In this document: one piece after another, positions 16,434 through 24,149 of the stretch
How the letters are laid out: each line of letters starts with the position of its first letter
Numbering within the stretch: the stretch's first letter is position 1
Assembly (NCBI GenBank): GCA_937873275.1
Contig: CALMRC010000073.1
Location: forward strand, 1-36,332
Direction of reading: 5' to 3'
Source: an uncultured Spirochaetota bacterium
GTDB taxonomy: Bacteria > Spirochaetota > Spirochaetia > Treponematales > UBA12059
Length of the DNA stretch: 36,332 nt
The notes under the pieces: generated by a model
What the model saw: only the letters and a program-made list of their open reading frames with translations
Told to the model about the DNA's origin: nothing
Databases searched by the model: none
Made by a program: the position numbers and the translations under genes

Positions 16434-16593
16434 CAGCTGTTTCGGGAATCACCACGGAGGACACGGAGTAGAAACGGGAAGTAAAAACGTAGACCGGATG
16501 ACAGGATGAAAAACCGATGGACAGGATTCGATCCCTAGATCAATCCTGTCCATCTTTTTTGTTCCCTGTACATCCCGTCTATCCGTGATCGGC
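16434..16593. repeat. CACGGAG and GGACAGGAT repeats with bidirectional terminator
   Basis: The gap after the LPP20 gene carries two repeat words: CACGGAGGACACGGAG (about 16452-16467) and GACAGGATGA / GGACAGGATT (16500-16528). The perfect hairpin GATGGACAGGATT (16516-16528) / AATCCTGTCCATC (16542-16554) is followed by TTTTTT (16555-16560), an intrinsic terminator for the plus-strand gene. In the other direction the stem is followed by GGTTTTTC, so it may also end the GDPD operon. The words resemble the 'CACGGAG' and 'ACAGGATG' units seen in intergenic DNA of several environmental bacteria, from memory. Confidence 0.75.
16516..16560 (+). terminator. Rho-independent terminator after the LPP20 gene
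   Basis: A perfect 13-bp stem, a 13-base loop, and a run of six T residues immediately after the stem. Confidence 0.85.
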
Positions 16594-17349
16594 TCAGCGG
16601 TTCAGGGGGATCCCCAGTTCATGCGGCCGGTTCGAGATGATCCCCGCGCAGCCCAGGGACAGGAGCCTCCGGGCCTCGGCGGGGTCGTCCACGGTCCAGG
16701 CCGCCCGTTCCCGGCCGCCCGGAGGCGGAGGGGCCTGCACCAGGACCTTGTCGGGCTTGAGGTAGTCCGTCCGGGCTATCCACCGGCCCTGGCCGCGCCG
16801 CAGGTACCAGGGCTGTTCCTTGGACCGGCACCAGATGATGGCCGTGGGGATAGCCGGGGACAGAGCTTTAAAGCGCCGGAGCGCGAAGGGGTTGAAGGAG
16901 GAGACCGCGATCCTACCGGACAGCCGGGGGCTGTCCAGGAGCTTGGCCAGAGCCGCCTCCAGGCCCCGGTCCCCCGTGTCCTTGCTCTTGATCTCGATGT
17001 CCCAGTAGAGGTCCGTCCCGAACTCGTCCAATAGATCCGCGAGGAGGGGCAGCCGCTCCCCCTTGTACTCGGGGCCCTTCCAGGAGCCCGCGTCCAGGTC
17101 CCGAAGGCGCTCCCAGGGTGCGGACTCGACCTCGAGCTCTGTCCCCGTCACCCGTTTGGTAGAGTGGTCGTGGGTCACCACGAGCTCGCCGGAGGCGCAG
17201 AGGTGGACGTCCAGTTCCACGCCGGGCACGCCGAGTTTTCGGGCCAGGGCGAAGGCCGCCCGGGTGTTCTCGGGGGCCACGGAGGAGACGCCCCGGTGAG
17301 CGAACACCAGGGGCCGGGGGAAGTCCGGGAGGAGGGGGAGACGGCTCAT
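16594..17349 (-). CDS. Glycerophosphodiester phosphodiesterase
   Basis: Product of 251 residues. It hydrolyses glycerophosphodiesters to an alcohol and glycerol 3-phosphate. The GDPD signature is complete: FAHRGVSSVAPENTRAAF (catalytic His and Glu), GVELDVHLCASGELVVTHDHS (metal-binding Glu, Asp and catalytic His), and later WDIEIKSK and VSSFNPFALRRF. No signal peptide is seen, so it is probably cytoplasmic. It ends the operon with the coiled-coil and outer-membrane genes; its ATG is 3 bases after the preceding stop. Two copies of the dispersed GGGGACAGAGCTC word fall inside it. They encode GTEL in RVTGTELEV and ALSP in KALSPAI, with no change in expected protein length. Confidence 0.93.
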   Translation of the reverse strand: MSRLPLLPDFPRPLVFAHRGVSSVAPENTRAAFALARKLGVPGVELDVHLCASGELVVTHDHSTKRVTGTELEVESAPWERLRDLDAGSWKGPEYKGERLPLLADLLDEFGTDLYWDIEIKSKDTGDRGLEAALAKLLDSPRLSGRIAVSSFNPFALRRFKALSPAIPTAIIWCRSKEQPWYLRRGQGRWIARTDYLKPDKVLVQAPPPPGGRERAAWTVDDPAEARRLLSLGCAGIISNRPHELGIPLNR

Positions 17350-17352
17350 GAT

Positions 17353-17820
17353 CTAGGATTCGCCTTTCAACTTCCGCTTGAGTTCTTCCAGGGCCGCGTC
17401 CGCGGTCCCGGACCGGATGGTCTTGTCGAGTTCCGCCAGGGTCGCGGATTCGGGATTCAAGGCCTCCCCCGTGACCATCTGGAGCTGGGCCAGGAGGAGG
17501 TCCGCGTCCACGGACCGCTCCGAGGCCTTGAGGACCGGGAGCTTTTCCCGGATTCGGGCGATCTTGCGGGCCAGGTCGGCCTTTTCGGCCTCCAGGGAGG
17601 CGGCCTTGGCCTCGGCCTCCCCGGCCTTGGCCCGGGCCGCTGTCTCCAAATTCGCCATTCCCTTGGAGGCGGCCAGGGCGGCCCGGTCGGTCCACATCCG
17701 GACCTCCTGGCGGGCCGCCTCCAGGGCCTTCTCCGCGGTCTTGAGGGCCGTCATGAACTCCAGGGCGTAGGCCCGGGCGGACGGGTAGTCCAGCCCGGAC
17801 AGGTCCGTGTCGTCCGTCAC
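17353..17820 (-). CDS. Coiled-coil protein of unknown function (155 aa)
   Basis: No family recognised. Nearly the whole protein is helical. Residues 20-95 form a long coiled coil rich in Ala, Glu, Lys and Arg (ETAARAKAGEAEAKAASLEAEK). A short C-terminal part follows with EELKRKLKG. It lacks a signal peptide and is probably cytoplasmic. Its GTG start overlaps the stop of the barrel-protein gene (GTGA at 17817-17820) and its stop is 3 bases before the GDPD start, so the three genes should be translated together. A link with envelope stress or membrane remodelling is only a guess from context. Confidence 0.75.
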   Translation of the reverse strand: MTDDTDLSGLDYPSARAYALEFMTALKTAEKALEAARQEVRMWTDRAALAASKGMANLETAARAKAGEAEAKAASLEAEKADLARKIARIREKLPVLKASERSVDADLLLAQLQMVTGEALNPESATLAELDKTIRSGTADAALEELKRKLKGES

Positions 17821-19178
17821 AGCTTGAAGCTCACCCCGCCGCCGAAGGACACTCCGCCGTAGTTGGAGTAGAGCTGCGTCAGAGCCAGCCAGTACTCGAA
17901 GCCCGCCTCGGCGTAGATCTTCGTATTGCGGTTGAAGAGATAGGACACGTTGAGGTAGGCCTGCCCGCCGATGTGGGGGAAGAGCATGTCGCTGGTGTCG
18001 TAGGTGGAGCCCGAAAGAGCTTCGGTGATGTAGATGAAGCTGGTGCCGATGCCCGCGTAGGGGGTGATCGCCAGGCGGCCCAGGTAGAGGTTGTACTCCG
18101 CGCCCAGAAGGACGTTCACGGGCACGAAGACGAAGCTCAGGATGCTCCGGATTCCATTGACCGGGATCTGGATGGCCGCGTAGGGCCGCACGTCGAAGAA
18201 GCCCCGGGAAAGCGGCATGCGCAGGCCGACGAGGATGTTGCTTCCATCGGCCTCGGCTTCGGGCTGTACGGGATCCCCGATGACCCGGAGGAGGGAGCCC
18301 TGGGCCAGGTGCAGGTACGGCGCCGCGTCCACGCCCCGCCGGGGGATTTCCCGGAGCTGGGTGTCCGGGCCCGTCTTGACGGAACTATAGAGGACCAGGC
18401 CCGTGGAGACCTCGGGGCCCACGTCCTTGATGAGCACGAGACCCTGTTCCCGCTCGTCCTGGAAGCCCGCCACCTGGGAGGCGACGATGATGGAGTACTC
18501 GTCCCCCTTCTTGATGCCCATGTTGGTCCCCAGCTGGAGCTTGATCTCCTTGCCCGAGGCCGCGAGGACCCGGGTGTTCAGGGTGAAGGCCGGGATGGAC
18601 CGGATCTTGTACTGGAGCTCCATGGGGATGCCGCCGATGGCGGACTGGATGGAGGCCAGCTGGCTATTCTTGTCCGTGCCCGAGGTCTGGACGTCCGCGA
18701 TGCCGGTGAGGGTTCCCGTGCCCGCGTCCACGAAGGAGACGGAGGTCTTGATGTTGGTTTCCCAGCGGCCGTTCTTGTTGCTGTAGGCGCTGTCGAAGGA
18801 GACGACCACGGGGATGGCCACCTGGAAGGCCCCCAGGAGCTTCTCGAAGTCCGCGGCGGTCAGGAAGGCCTCCCCGAACTGGTACTTCTCGGGCAGGACG
18901 AAGTTGGTCTCCTTGGCCTTCTTTAGGATGTCGATGAAGGACTGCACGTCCGTGGACGTGAAGCGCTGGGCATAGCCCACGACCGTGAAGCGCCCGAGGT
19001 CCAGGAAGACCTTCTGGATCTCCAGGTCGATGGAGCCCAGAGCCTCCCGGGGGATGTTCCAGCCGTAGTACCCCATGGCGAAGATCGCCACTTCCTGCTT
19101 CTCGCTCACCTTGGGCTGGGCGGCCAGGGGGGCCAGGGCCAGGGCCGTCAGCAAGAGCGCCGCGATGATCCTTCTCAT
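17817..19178 (-). CDS. Outer-membrane protein: CsgG-like N-half, C-terminal beta barrel (453 aa)
   Basis: The start ATG at 19178 has AAGGAGA just upstream and begins a signal peptide MRRIIAALLLTALALAPLAAQ, cleaved after an A-x-A type site. The N-half (about 25-190) opens VSEKQEVAIFAMGYYGWNIP and contains FTVVGYAQRF and SVSFVDAGTGTL, a pattern like the CsgG/LpoB-type domain of envelope lipoproteins. A small beta domain follows with LQLGTNMGIKKGDEYSI. The C-half, from about 290, alternates amphipathic strands (FFDVRPYAAIQI, AEYNLYLGRLAITPYAGIG, AYLNVSYLFNRNTKIYAEAGFEYWL) and ends FGGGVSFKL, as in outer-membrane barrels with a terminal aromatic/hydrophobic strand. The combination suggests a periplasmic sensor or adaptor joined to a small pore. 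Confidence 0.75.
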   Translation of the reverse strand: MRRIIAALLLTALALAPLAAQPKVSEKQEVAIFAMGYYGWNIPREALGSIDLEIQKVFLDLGRFTVVGYAQRFTSTDVQSFIDILKKAKETNFVLPEKYQFGEAFLTAADFEKLLGAFQVAIPVVVSFDSAYSNKNGRWETNIKTSVSFVDAGTGTLTGIADVQTSGTDKNSQLASIQSAIGGIPMELQYKIRSIPAFTLNTRVLAASGKEIKLQLGTNMGIKKGDEYSIIVASQVAGFQDEREQGLVLIKDVGPEVSTGLVLYSSVKTGPDTQLREIPRRGVDAAPYLHLAQGSLLRVIGDPVQPEAEADGSNILVGLRMPLSRGFFDVRPYAAIQIPVNGIRSILSFVFVPVNVLLGAEYNLYLGRLAITPYAGIGTSFIYITEALSGSTYDTSDMLFPHIGGQAYLNVSYLFNRNTKIYAEAGFEYWLALTQLYSNYGGVSFGGGVSFKL

Positions 19179-19376
19179 ACCGTCTCCTTTTTGGTGTCCG
19201 TCCCGGGGCGAGGCGTCCGGCCCGGTGCTTTCCAAGGGGCCGCGCCTCGACAATTTCCTTCAAATATACTGCAGAATCGAGCTTAACCACCGAACTCGAA
19301 AGACAAGCTCTGTCCCCAAAGGGTGGAAGATTTGCCGGGCCTTGTCAAGGCGCGCCGGGGGCGGCTATCGTACCCC
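19179..19376. promoter_or_regulatory. Divergent control region between the barrel-protein operon and mnmE
   Basis: For mnmE, TTGTCA (19342-19347), 18 bases and TATCGT (19366-19371) lead to ATG 19377 only 5 bases later; no Shine-Dalgarno is visible. For the minus strand a TATATT box lies at 19263-19268 with a weak -35. One copy of the dispersed word (AGCTCTGTCCCC, 19306-19317) lies between them, outside any gene. Confidence 0.5.
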
Positions 19377-20822
19377 ATGCCCTCCGGATACCTCCGCCTC
19401 GACGTCCCCATAGCCGCTTTAGCCACGGCCCCCGTCCCCGCCGCCCTGGCGGTGATCCGCACCTCGGGTCCCGGGGCCCCGGAGCTCGCGGCCAAGGCCT
19501 TCTCCCGGCCCGAAGCGCTTTCCCGGGCGGAAACCCATCGGGCCGTGCACGGCTTCGTGCGGGATCCCGCGACGGGCAGGGACGCGGACGAAGTCGTCGC
19601 CCTGGTCTTCCGGGCACCCTCGGGATACACGGGACAGGACGCGGTGGACTTCGTGTGCCACGGCGGACCCGCGGCCTGGGAGGGGGTCCTGGCCGCCCTG
19701 GAAAAGGCCGGGTTCGAGCGGGCCCTGCCGGGGGAGTTCACCTTCCGGGCCTTCGCGGCCGGGAAGATGGACCTGGCCGCCGCGGAGGCGGTGGACGAGC
19801 TCGTCCGGGCCCGCACGGGCGAAGCCCGGGAAGGTGCCCTGGAACGCCTGTCCGGCGGCCTGGGGCGGGAGGTCTCGGACCTGCGGGACGCGGTTCAGGA
19901 TGCCCTGGCGGAGGCGGAGGCGCGGCTGGACTACGGGGAGGACGAGCTGGCGGACGGGCCGGGCGACCTTCTCGCGGCCGTGGAGGCCGCCCGGGCCCGC
20001 GCGGAAGCCCTGGCCGCGAGCCACGCGGTGGGCCGTCTCCTGTCCGAGGGCGCCCGGGTGGCCCTGGCGGGCCCCACGAACGCCGGGAAGTCCCGTCTCT
20101 TCAACCTCTTCTTAAAGGAAGAACGTTCCATCGTTTCCGAGTCCCACGGCACCACCCGGGACTACATCGAGGCGGATCTGGACCTGGACGGGATCCCGGT
20201 GACCCTGGCCGACAGCGCGGGCCTCCGGGACGCCCCGGACCCCGTGGAGGCCGAGGGGGTCCGCCGGTCCCGCCTCCTGGCCGAGGGGTCGGACTTGGTG
20301 GTCTACCTGGTGGACGGCACCCGGGGCGCCGGGCCCGCGGACCTGGACATCCTCGAATCCCTGCCCGGGGCGGTCCGGGTGTGGAACAAGGTCGACCGTC
20401 CCGAGGCCCTGCCTGCCCCGGAGGGCTGGATTCCCTTGTCCGCGGCCACGGGGGAGGGTTTTTCGATCCTGGCCGCCGAACTGGGCGCGCGCCTCCGGGG
20501 CGCGCGGCTGCGAGGAGGTCCGTCTTCCGGAGACCTCGACGAAGCCCCCCGGGCTTCGTTGCCGCGAGTTGCTTCGCAACTCGCGCGGGGGACAGAGCTC
20601 GCCTCGGCGCCGCGCATCGCGAGCAGGCGCCAGGCCGAGTGCGCCCGCCGCGCCGCCGGGGCCCTGGCCGCGGCCCGGGATGCCCTGGTCGCGGGAGCCC
20701 ACCTGGACGCCGCGGCGGTTGACCTCCGGGAAGCCGCGGACGCCTTGGCGGAGCTCACCGGCGAGTCCGTGCCGGAATCGGTGCTGGAGATGATCTTCTC
20801 GCGTTTCTGCGTAGGTAAGTAA
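19377..20822 (+). CDS. mnmE: tRNA uridine-5-carboxymethylaminomethyl modification GTPase MnmE
   Basis: Product of 481 residues. With MnmG it makes the cmnm5 group on U34 of certain tRNAs. The N-terminal folate-binding domain (1-120) has GYTGQDAVDFVCHGG. The G domain has P-loop GPTNAGKS (232-239), HGTTRDY (258-264), DSAGLRD (279-285) and NKVD (337-340). The C-terminus ends FSRFCVGK with the conserved Cys478. It is about 27 residues longer than E. coli MnmE. The excess lies at residues 386-408, between the G domain and the C-terminal helices, and is encoded by two tandem hairpin repeats. The frame is open through the insertion and the catalytic residues remain, so the enzyme is probably functional. 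mnmG starts 3 bases after the stop. Confidence 0.95.
   Translation: MPSGYLRLDVPIAALATAPVPAALAVIRTSGPGAPELAAKAFSRPEALSRAETHRAVHGFVRDPATGRDADEVVALVFRAPSGYTGQDAVDFVCHGGPAAWEGVLAALEKAGFERALPGEFTFRAFAAGKMDLAAAEAVDELVRARTGEAREGALERLSGGLGREVSDLRDAVQDALAEAEARLDYGEDELADGPGDLLAAVEAARARAEALAASHAVGRLLSEGARVALAGPTNAGKSRLFNLFLKEERSIVSESHGTTRDYIEADLDLDGIPVTLADSAGLRDAPDPVEAEGVRRSRLLAEGSDLVVYLVDGTRGAGPADLDILESLPGAVRVWNKVDRPEALPAPEGWIPLSAATGEGFSILAAELGARLRGARLRGGPSSGDLDEAPRASLPRVASQLARGTELASAPRIASRRQAECARRAAGALAAARDALVAGAHLDAAAVDLREAADALAELTGESVPESVLEMIFSRFCVGK
20533..20600 (+). repeat. Tandem hairpin repeats A and B with GGGGACAGAGCTC tag, inside mnmE
   Basis: Repeat A (20533-20563) has the core CGAAGCCC-CCC-GGGCTTCG. 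Directly after it, repeat B has arms CGCGAGTTGC (20563-20572) and GCAACTCGCG (20576-20585), then C and GGGGGACAGAGCTC (20587-20600). The B unit shares its outer stem and all of the right-hand flank through the tag with the PrsW-gene copy, while the inner stem bases differ but still pair. That compensating change is the mark of a structured element. Confidence 0.85.
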
Positions 20823-20825
20823 TCT

Positions 20826-22706
20826 ATGGACTATGAAGCATTGGTTGTAGGCGGGGGGCACGCGGGGATCGAGGCCGCCTCGGCCCTGGCCCGGCTGGGA
20901 CACCGGACCCTCCTGGTGACCCAGAACCCCGACGCCATCGGGCGGCTCTCCTGCAATCCCGCGGTCGGGGGCTTGTCCAAAGGGAACCTGGCCCGGGAGG
21001 TGGACGCCCTGGGCGGGGAGATGGGCCTGCTGACCGACGCCTCCATGATCCAGTACCGGGTCCTGAACCGGTCCCGGGGCGCCGCGGTCCAGGCCCCCCG
21101 GGCCCAGGTGGACAAGGCCCTCTACTCGGCCCTCGCCCGGCGCCGCCTGGAGTCCCTGCCGGGCCTGGATATTCGCATGGACACGGTCAAGGATATCCTG
21201 ACCGGTCGATCCGGCACCCGGGTCGAGGGGGTCGTCACCGAGCGGGGAGATCGGATCGGGGCGGCCGCCGTGGTCCTGACCACGGGGACGTTCATGGAGG
21301 GAAGACTCTTTATCGGCGAGTGGGAGGCCCCGGGGGGCCGTCTGGGCGAGGGGGCGGCGGTCGGCCTGGGGACAGAGCTGCGCGCGAAAGGCTTCGCCGT
21401 GGGTCGGATGAAGACCGGGACCCCCGCCCGGGTCCGGGGCCGGTCCCTGGACTACGGCCGGATGGAGCGCCAGGAGGGGGAAATCCCCCGCCCCTTCTCG
21501 TTCCGGAACGACGGAGTGGACCGGCCCTCGGTCCCCTGCTGGATCACGTACACCACCGAGGCCGCCCACGCGGCCATCCGGGCGGGTCTCCCCCGCTCTC
21601 CCCTGTACGGGGGGAAGATCACCGGCCGAGGCCCCCGGTACTGCCCCTCCATCGAGGACAAGGTGGTCCGGTTCCCGGACCGGACCCGGCACCAGGTCTT
21701 CGTGGAACCCGAGGGCCTGGATACCGACGAGATGTACCTGAACGGCCTTTCGTCCTCCCTGCCCGAGGACGTCCAGGAGGCCTTCCTCCGGACCATCCCG
21801 GGCTTGGAGCGGGTCGAGATCGTCCGGCCCGCCTACGCTGTGGAGTACGACTACCTGGACCCTCTTCAGCTCTGTCCCTCGCTGGAGACCAAGCGGATCC
21901 GGGGTCTTTTCACCGCGGGTCAGACCAACGGGACGTCGGGGTACGAGGAGGCCGCCGCCCAGGGGATCTTGGCGGGGCTCAACGCTTCCCGGCGTCTGCG
22001 GGGAGAGGAGCCCCTGGTCCTTTCCCGCTCGGAGTCCTACATCGGGGTTCTGGCGGACGACCTCACGACCCTGGGCACCCGGGAGCCCTACCGGATGTTC
22101 ACCAGCCGAGCCGAGCGCCGCCTTTCCCTGCGCTGCGACACTGCGGACCGCCGGCTTACCCCTGTCGGCCGGCGGGAAGGACTGGTGGACGACGCTGCCT
22201 GGGAGCGCTTCGAGGCTCGCCGGGCGGGTATCGAGGAAGTTGCCGAGCTCCTGCGAACCCGAAAGGTCACCGCGGCTCATGCGGCGCAGGCGGAAGCTCT
22301 GTACCCGGAGCAGGCTACGGAGCGAGCTCTGTCCCCGCTGGCCCCCCACGTCGGCGAGCCCTGGGACCGGGCGGTACGGGATCCCCGGGTCTTCGACCTG
22401 GACTTGACCGCCTTCCTGCCCGAATTGTCGGCTCTGTCCCCGGACCGGGTGGAGACCGCGGTCCTGGATGCCCGCTACGAGGGATATGCGGCCCGGGAAG
22501 CCCGCCAGGCCGCCCGGCTCGGCCGTTCCGAGGACCTCCGGATTCCCGAGGGCTTCGACTACCGGACCGTGGAGGGGCTTTCCTCGGAGTCCCGGGAGAA
22601 GCTCGAGGCGGTTCGGCCCCTCACCCTGGGCCAGGCGGCCCGGATCCCGGGCATGCGGCCCGCGGACGCGGCCCTGCTCATGGTGCGGCTGTCCCGGGGC
22701 GGGTGA
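20826..22706 (+). CDS. mnmG: tRNA uridine-5-carboxymethylaminomethyl modification enzyme MnmG
   Basis: Product of 626 residues, the FAD-dependent partner of MnmE. The FAD-binding motif [12 protein letters not shown] is at residues 7-18. The family signature [65 protein letters not shown] and [20 protein letters not shown] are all present. The C-terminal helical domain ends in [14 protein letters not shown], the MnmE/tRNA-binding region. Five or so copies of the dispersed word fall in the gene: 21368 (GTEL), 21868 (QLCPS), 22295 (one mismatch, ALYP), 22324 (RALSP) and 22431 (SALSP). They do not visibly change its length. The Cys in QLCPSLETK is unusual for that position. The ribosome site is weak, so mnmG may depend on coupling to mnmE. 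Confidence 0.97.
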   Translation: MDYEALVVGGGHAGIEAASALARLGHRTLLVTQNPDAIGRLSCNPAVGGLSKGNLAREVDALGGEMGLLTDASMIQYRVLNRSRGAAVQAPRAQVDKALYSALARRRLESLPGLDIRMDTVKDILTGRSGTRVEGVVTERGDRIGAAAVVLTTGTFMEGRLFIGEWEAPGGRLGEGAAVGLGTELRAKGFAVGRMKTGTPARVRGRSLDYGRMERQEGEIPRPFSFRNDGVDRPSVPCWITYTTEAAHAAIRAGLPRSPLYGGKITGRGPRYCPSIEDKVVRFPDRTRHQVFVEPEGLDTDEMYLNGLSSSLPEDVQEAFLRTIPGLERVEIVRPAYAVEYDYLDPLQLCPSLETKRIRGLFTAGQTNGTSGYEEAAAQGILAGLNASRRLRGEEPLVLSRSESYIGVLADDLTTLGTREPYRMFTSRAERRLSLRCDTADRRLTPVGRREGLVDDAAWERFEARRAGIEEVAELLRTRKVTAAHAAQAEALYPEQATERALSPLAPHVGEPWDRAVRDPRVFDLDLTAFLPELSALSPDRVETAVLDARYEGYAAREARQAARLGRSEDLRIPEGFDYRTVEGLSSESREKLEAVRPLTLGQAARIPGMRPADAALLMVRLSRGG

Positions 22707-22742
22707 AGGGGGCGGAGGAGCAACCATTGGGATGAAACTTAT

Positions 22743-23072
22743 TCAGTCCTCAACCGCAAGGGCGATTCTCAGGGCGGCTCCGAGAAGTGCAAGCTTGGCC
22801 GGGGACAGAGCCCCGACATAATCCGAGAGTCGTTCCTTGGAAATGCTGACCAGTTCGTCGCAATGAATGGCGCATTCGTGCTTGAGACCCTCATCGGGCC
22901 CGACCGGCACCTGAGTGGAAAGGCCGTCCCGTGAAGTATAGACCGGGGCGCAGGTCACGGTAGAGAACCTGGAGTCTATCAGGATCTGACGGCTCACCAC
23001 CACAAAGACGCGGTAGTCCTTCGCATCAGTCCGGGAACCTCGATGGACCCTGTACAGTTCGCCTCGTTTCAC
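22743..23072 (-). CDS. MazF/PemK-type toxin
   Basis: Product of 109 residues. It begins [29 protein letters not shown], then [25 protein letters not shown] and [19 protein letters not shown], the order of strands and helices of the CcdB/PemK fold. MazF-type toxins are ribosome-independent endoribonucleases. Its start overlaps the stop of the antitoxin gene in ATGA (23069-23072), the usual coupling. A copy of the dispersed word falls near the C-terminus, encoding ALSP in VGALSPAKL. It converges on mnmG, 36 bases away. Confidence 0.85.
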   Translation of the reverse strand: MKRGELYRVHRGSRTDAKDYRVFVVVSRQILIDSRFSTVTCAPVYTSRDGLSTQVPVGPDEGLKHECAIHCDELVSISKERLSDYVGALSPAKLALLGAALRIALAVED

Positions 23073-23296
23073 ACCGGGACCTGGTAAGAAAGCACGTCCA
23101 GGGCTTCACGGTTCAGCCTCTCCGAAGACCCGTCGATCCTTACCAGTTCGTCCCGGTCCCGAGCCTCGCGCCGAAGAAGTTCCAGGTAGCGCCACAACGC
23201 CCTTTCAATGAAATCGGACCTGGTTCCCTCGCTGGTCCAGCCCCGGAGTTCCTCGAGGAGTTCTTGGGATAAGGTTATCGAGGTTTTCGTTTTCAT
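23069..23296 (-). CDS. Ribbon-helix-helix antitoxin of the MazF-type toxin
   Basis: Product of 75 residues. [36 protein letters not shown] is a ribbon-helix-helix DNA-binding domain: one strand (KTSITL) and two helices, with G-x-x-S-D-F-I at the turn. The C-terminal half (about 45-75) is charged and would wrap the toxin. Gene order antitoxin-toxin with a 4-base overlap is standard. The ATG at 23296 lies 6 bases after a TATAAT box with no ribosome site, so the message seems leaderless. Confidence 0.85.
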   Translation of the reverse strand: MKTKTSITLSQELLEELRGWTSEGTRSDFIERALWRYLELLRREARDRDELVRIDGSSERLNREALDVLSYQVPV

Positions 23297-23302
23297 ACGG
23301 CC

Positions 23303-23331
23303 ATTATACCACCAAAGTGGTATACAGTCAA
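23303..23331 (-). promoter_or_regulatory. Autoregulated promoter of the toxin-antitoxin pair
   Basis: On the minus strand TTGACT (23326-23331), exactly 17 bases, TATAAT (23303-23308), close to consensus. A perfect palindrome with 8-base arms TATACCAC and GTGGTATA around 4 bases (23305-23324) fills the spacer and overlaps the -10 box. That is where the ribbon-helix-helix antitoxin would bind to shut off its own promoter. Confidence 0.85.
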
Positions 23332-23403
23332 ATCAAGTTTTCAATCCGTTAGGATGCTCGACCCAGAGACCGAACCTGCAGGTGAGTAGCCGGTCGCTCC
23401 CCT

Positions 23404-23691
23404 TTATGGCACGCTTCGTATCTTGTACAGCTCATCCGTCAGCCGCCGGCGCTCCTCCGCCAGATCGTACCGGTTCTGGAGGCCCAGCCAGAATTCCGGA
23501 TCGTTCCCGAAATATCGGGCCAGGCGAAGGGCCGTCTCCGCGTTGATCTTCCTCTGCCCCCGGAGGATTCCGGACACCCGGGTGGCGGGGATGCCGGCAT
23601 CCTTGGCGACGCGGTAGATGGAAATTCCCCGGGGGATCATGAACCGCTTCCGCAGGATCTCCCCGGGAGAAGGATAAAACGCTCCGGACAT
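23404..23691 (-). CDS. higA: HigA-family antitoxin, orphan
   Basis: Product of 95 residues. SPGEILRKRFMIPRGISIYRVAKDAGIPATRVSGILRGQRKI is an XRE helix-turn-helix of the HigA type, followed by TALRLARYFGNDPEFWLGLQNRYDL. Most of its residues match the HigA encoded at 23854-24141, so the two are duplicates. No toxin gene is next to it: the 162 bases upstream hold no HigB-like frame, and the next gene downstream belongs to the MazF pair. AGGAG stands 7 bases before the ATG, and a possible promoter (TTAGGG, 17 bases, CATAAT) precedes it. It may act as a free regulator or an anti-toxin for the neighbouring HigB. Confidence 0.85.
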   Translation of the reverse strand: MSGAFYPSPGEILRKRFMIPRGISIYRVAKDAGIPATRVSGILRGQRKINAETALRLARYFGNDPEFWLGLQNRYDLAEERRRLTDELYKIRSVP

Positions 23692-23853
23692 GGCGGACTC
23701 CTGGTTAATTATGGGTTTCGGCTGGAATTACCCTAAAACTGGACGGGCGGGGCGTCAAGGTGGATGGCATTTTTTTCAGCTCTGTCCCCGGGCCGGTCCC
23801 GTAACGACGAAATCCCTCGGTACTCGAAGCCCGGGGCGATCCTGAAACCCGCT
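23692..23853. other. Gap between the two higA genes
   Basis: Carries the possible promoter of the orphan higA, a T-run ATTTTTTTC (about 23769-23777) and one copy of the dispersed word (AGCTCTGTCCCC, 23778-23789). I see no remnant of a HigB toxin on either strand. Confidence 0.5.
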
Positions 23854-24141
23854 CTACGCCACGCTTCCGATCGACTTCAGTTCTTCCGCCAGCCGCTCCC
23901 GCTCTTCCCGCAGATCGTGCTCGTTCTGGATGCCCAGCCAAAAGTCCGGGGAGTTCCCGAAGTATTTTCCCAGCCGCAGGGCGGTGTCGACGGTGATCTT
24001 GCGCCGGCCGTGGAGGATTTCCGCGATCCGGGTCGCCGGGATCCGGGTTTCCTTGGCCAGCCGATAGGCGGTAATTCTATGGGGGATAAGAAACTCCTCC
24101 CGTAGGATCTCGCCGGGGGAGATGTTCGAAATCCGGTCCAT
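23854..24141 (-). CDS. higA: HigA-family antitoxin paired with HigB
   Basis: Product of 95 residues. ISPGEILREEFLIPHRITAYRLAKETRIPATRIAEILHGRRKI is the helix-turn-helix, followed by TVDTALRLGKYFGNSPDFWLGIQNEHDL. It binds and silences HigB and represses its own operon. I chose ATG 24141 because AGGAGGA lies just upstream. A longer in-frame reading from 24216 would run through the toxin gene's end. It follows higB by 8 bases, the order toxin-antitoxin typical of hig loci. Confidence 0.9.
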   Translation of the reverse strand: MDRISNISPGEILREEFLIPHRITAYRLAKETRIPATRIAEILHGRRKITVDTALRLGKYFGNSPDFWLGIQNEHDLREERERLAEELKSIGSVA

Positions 24142-24149
24142 ACTTCCTC

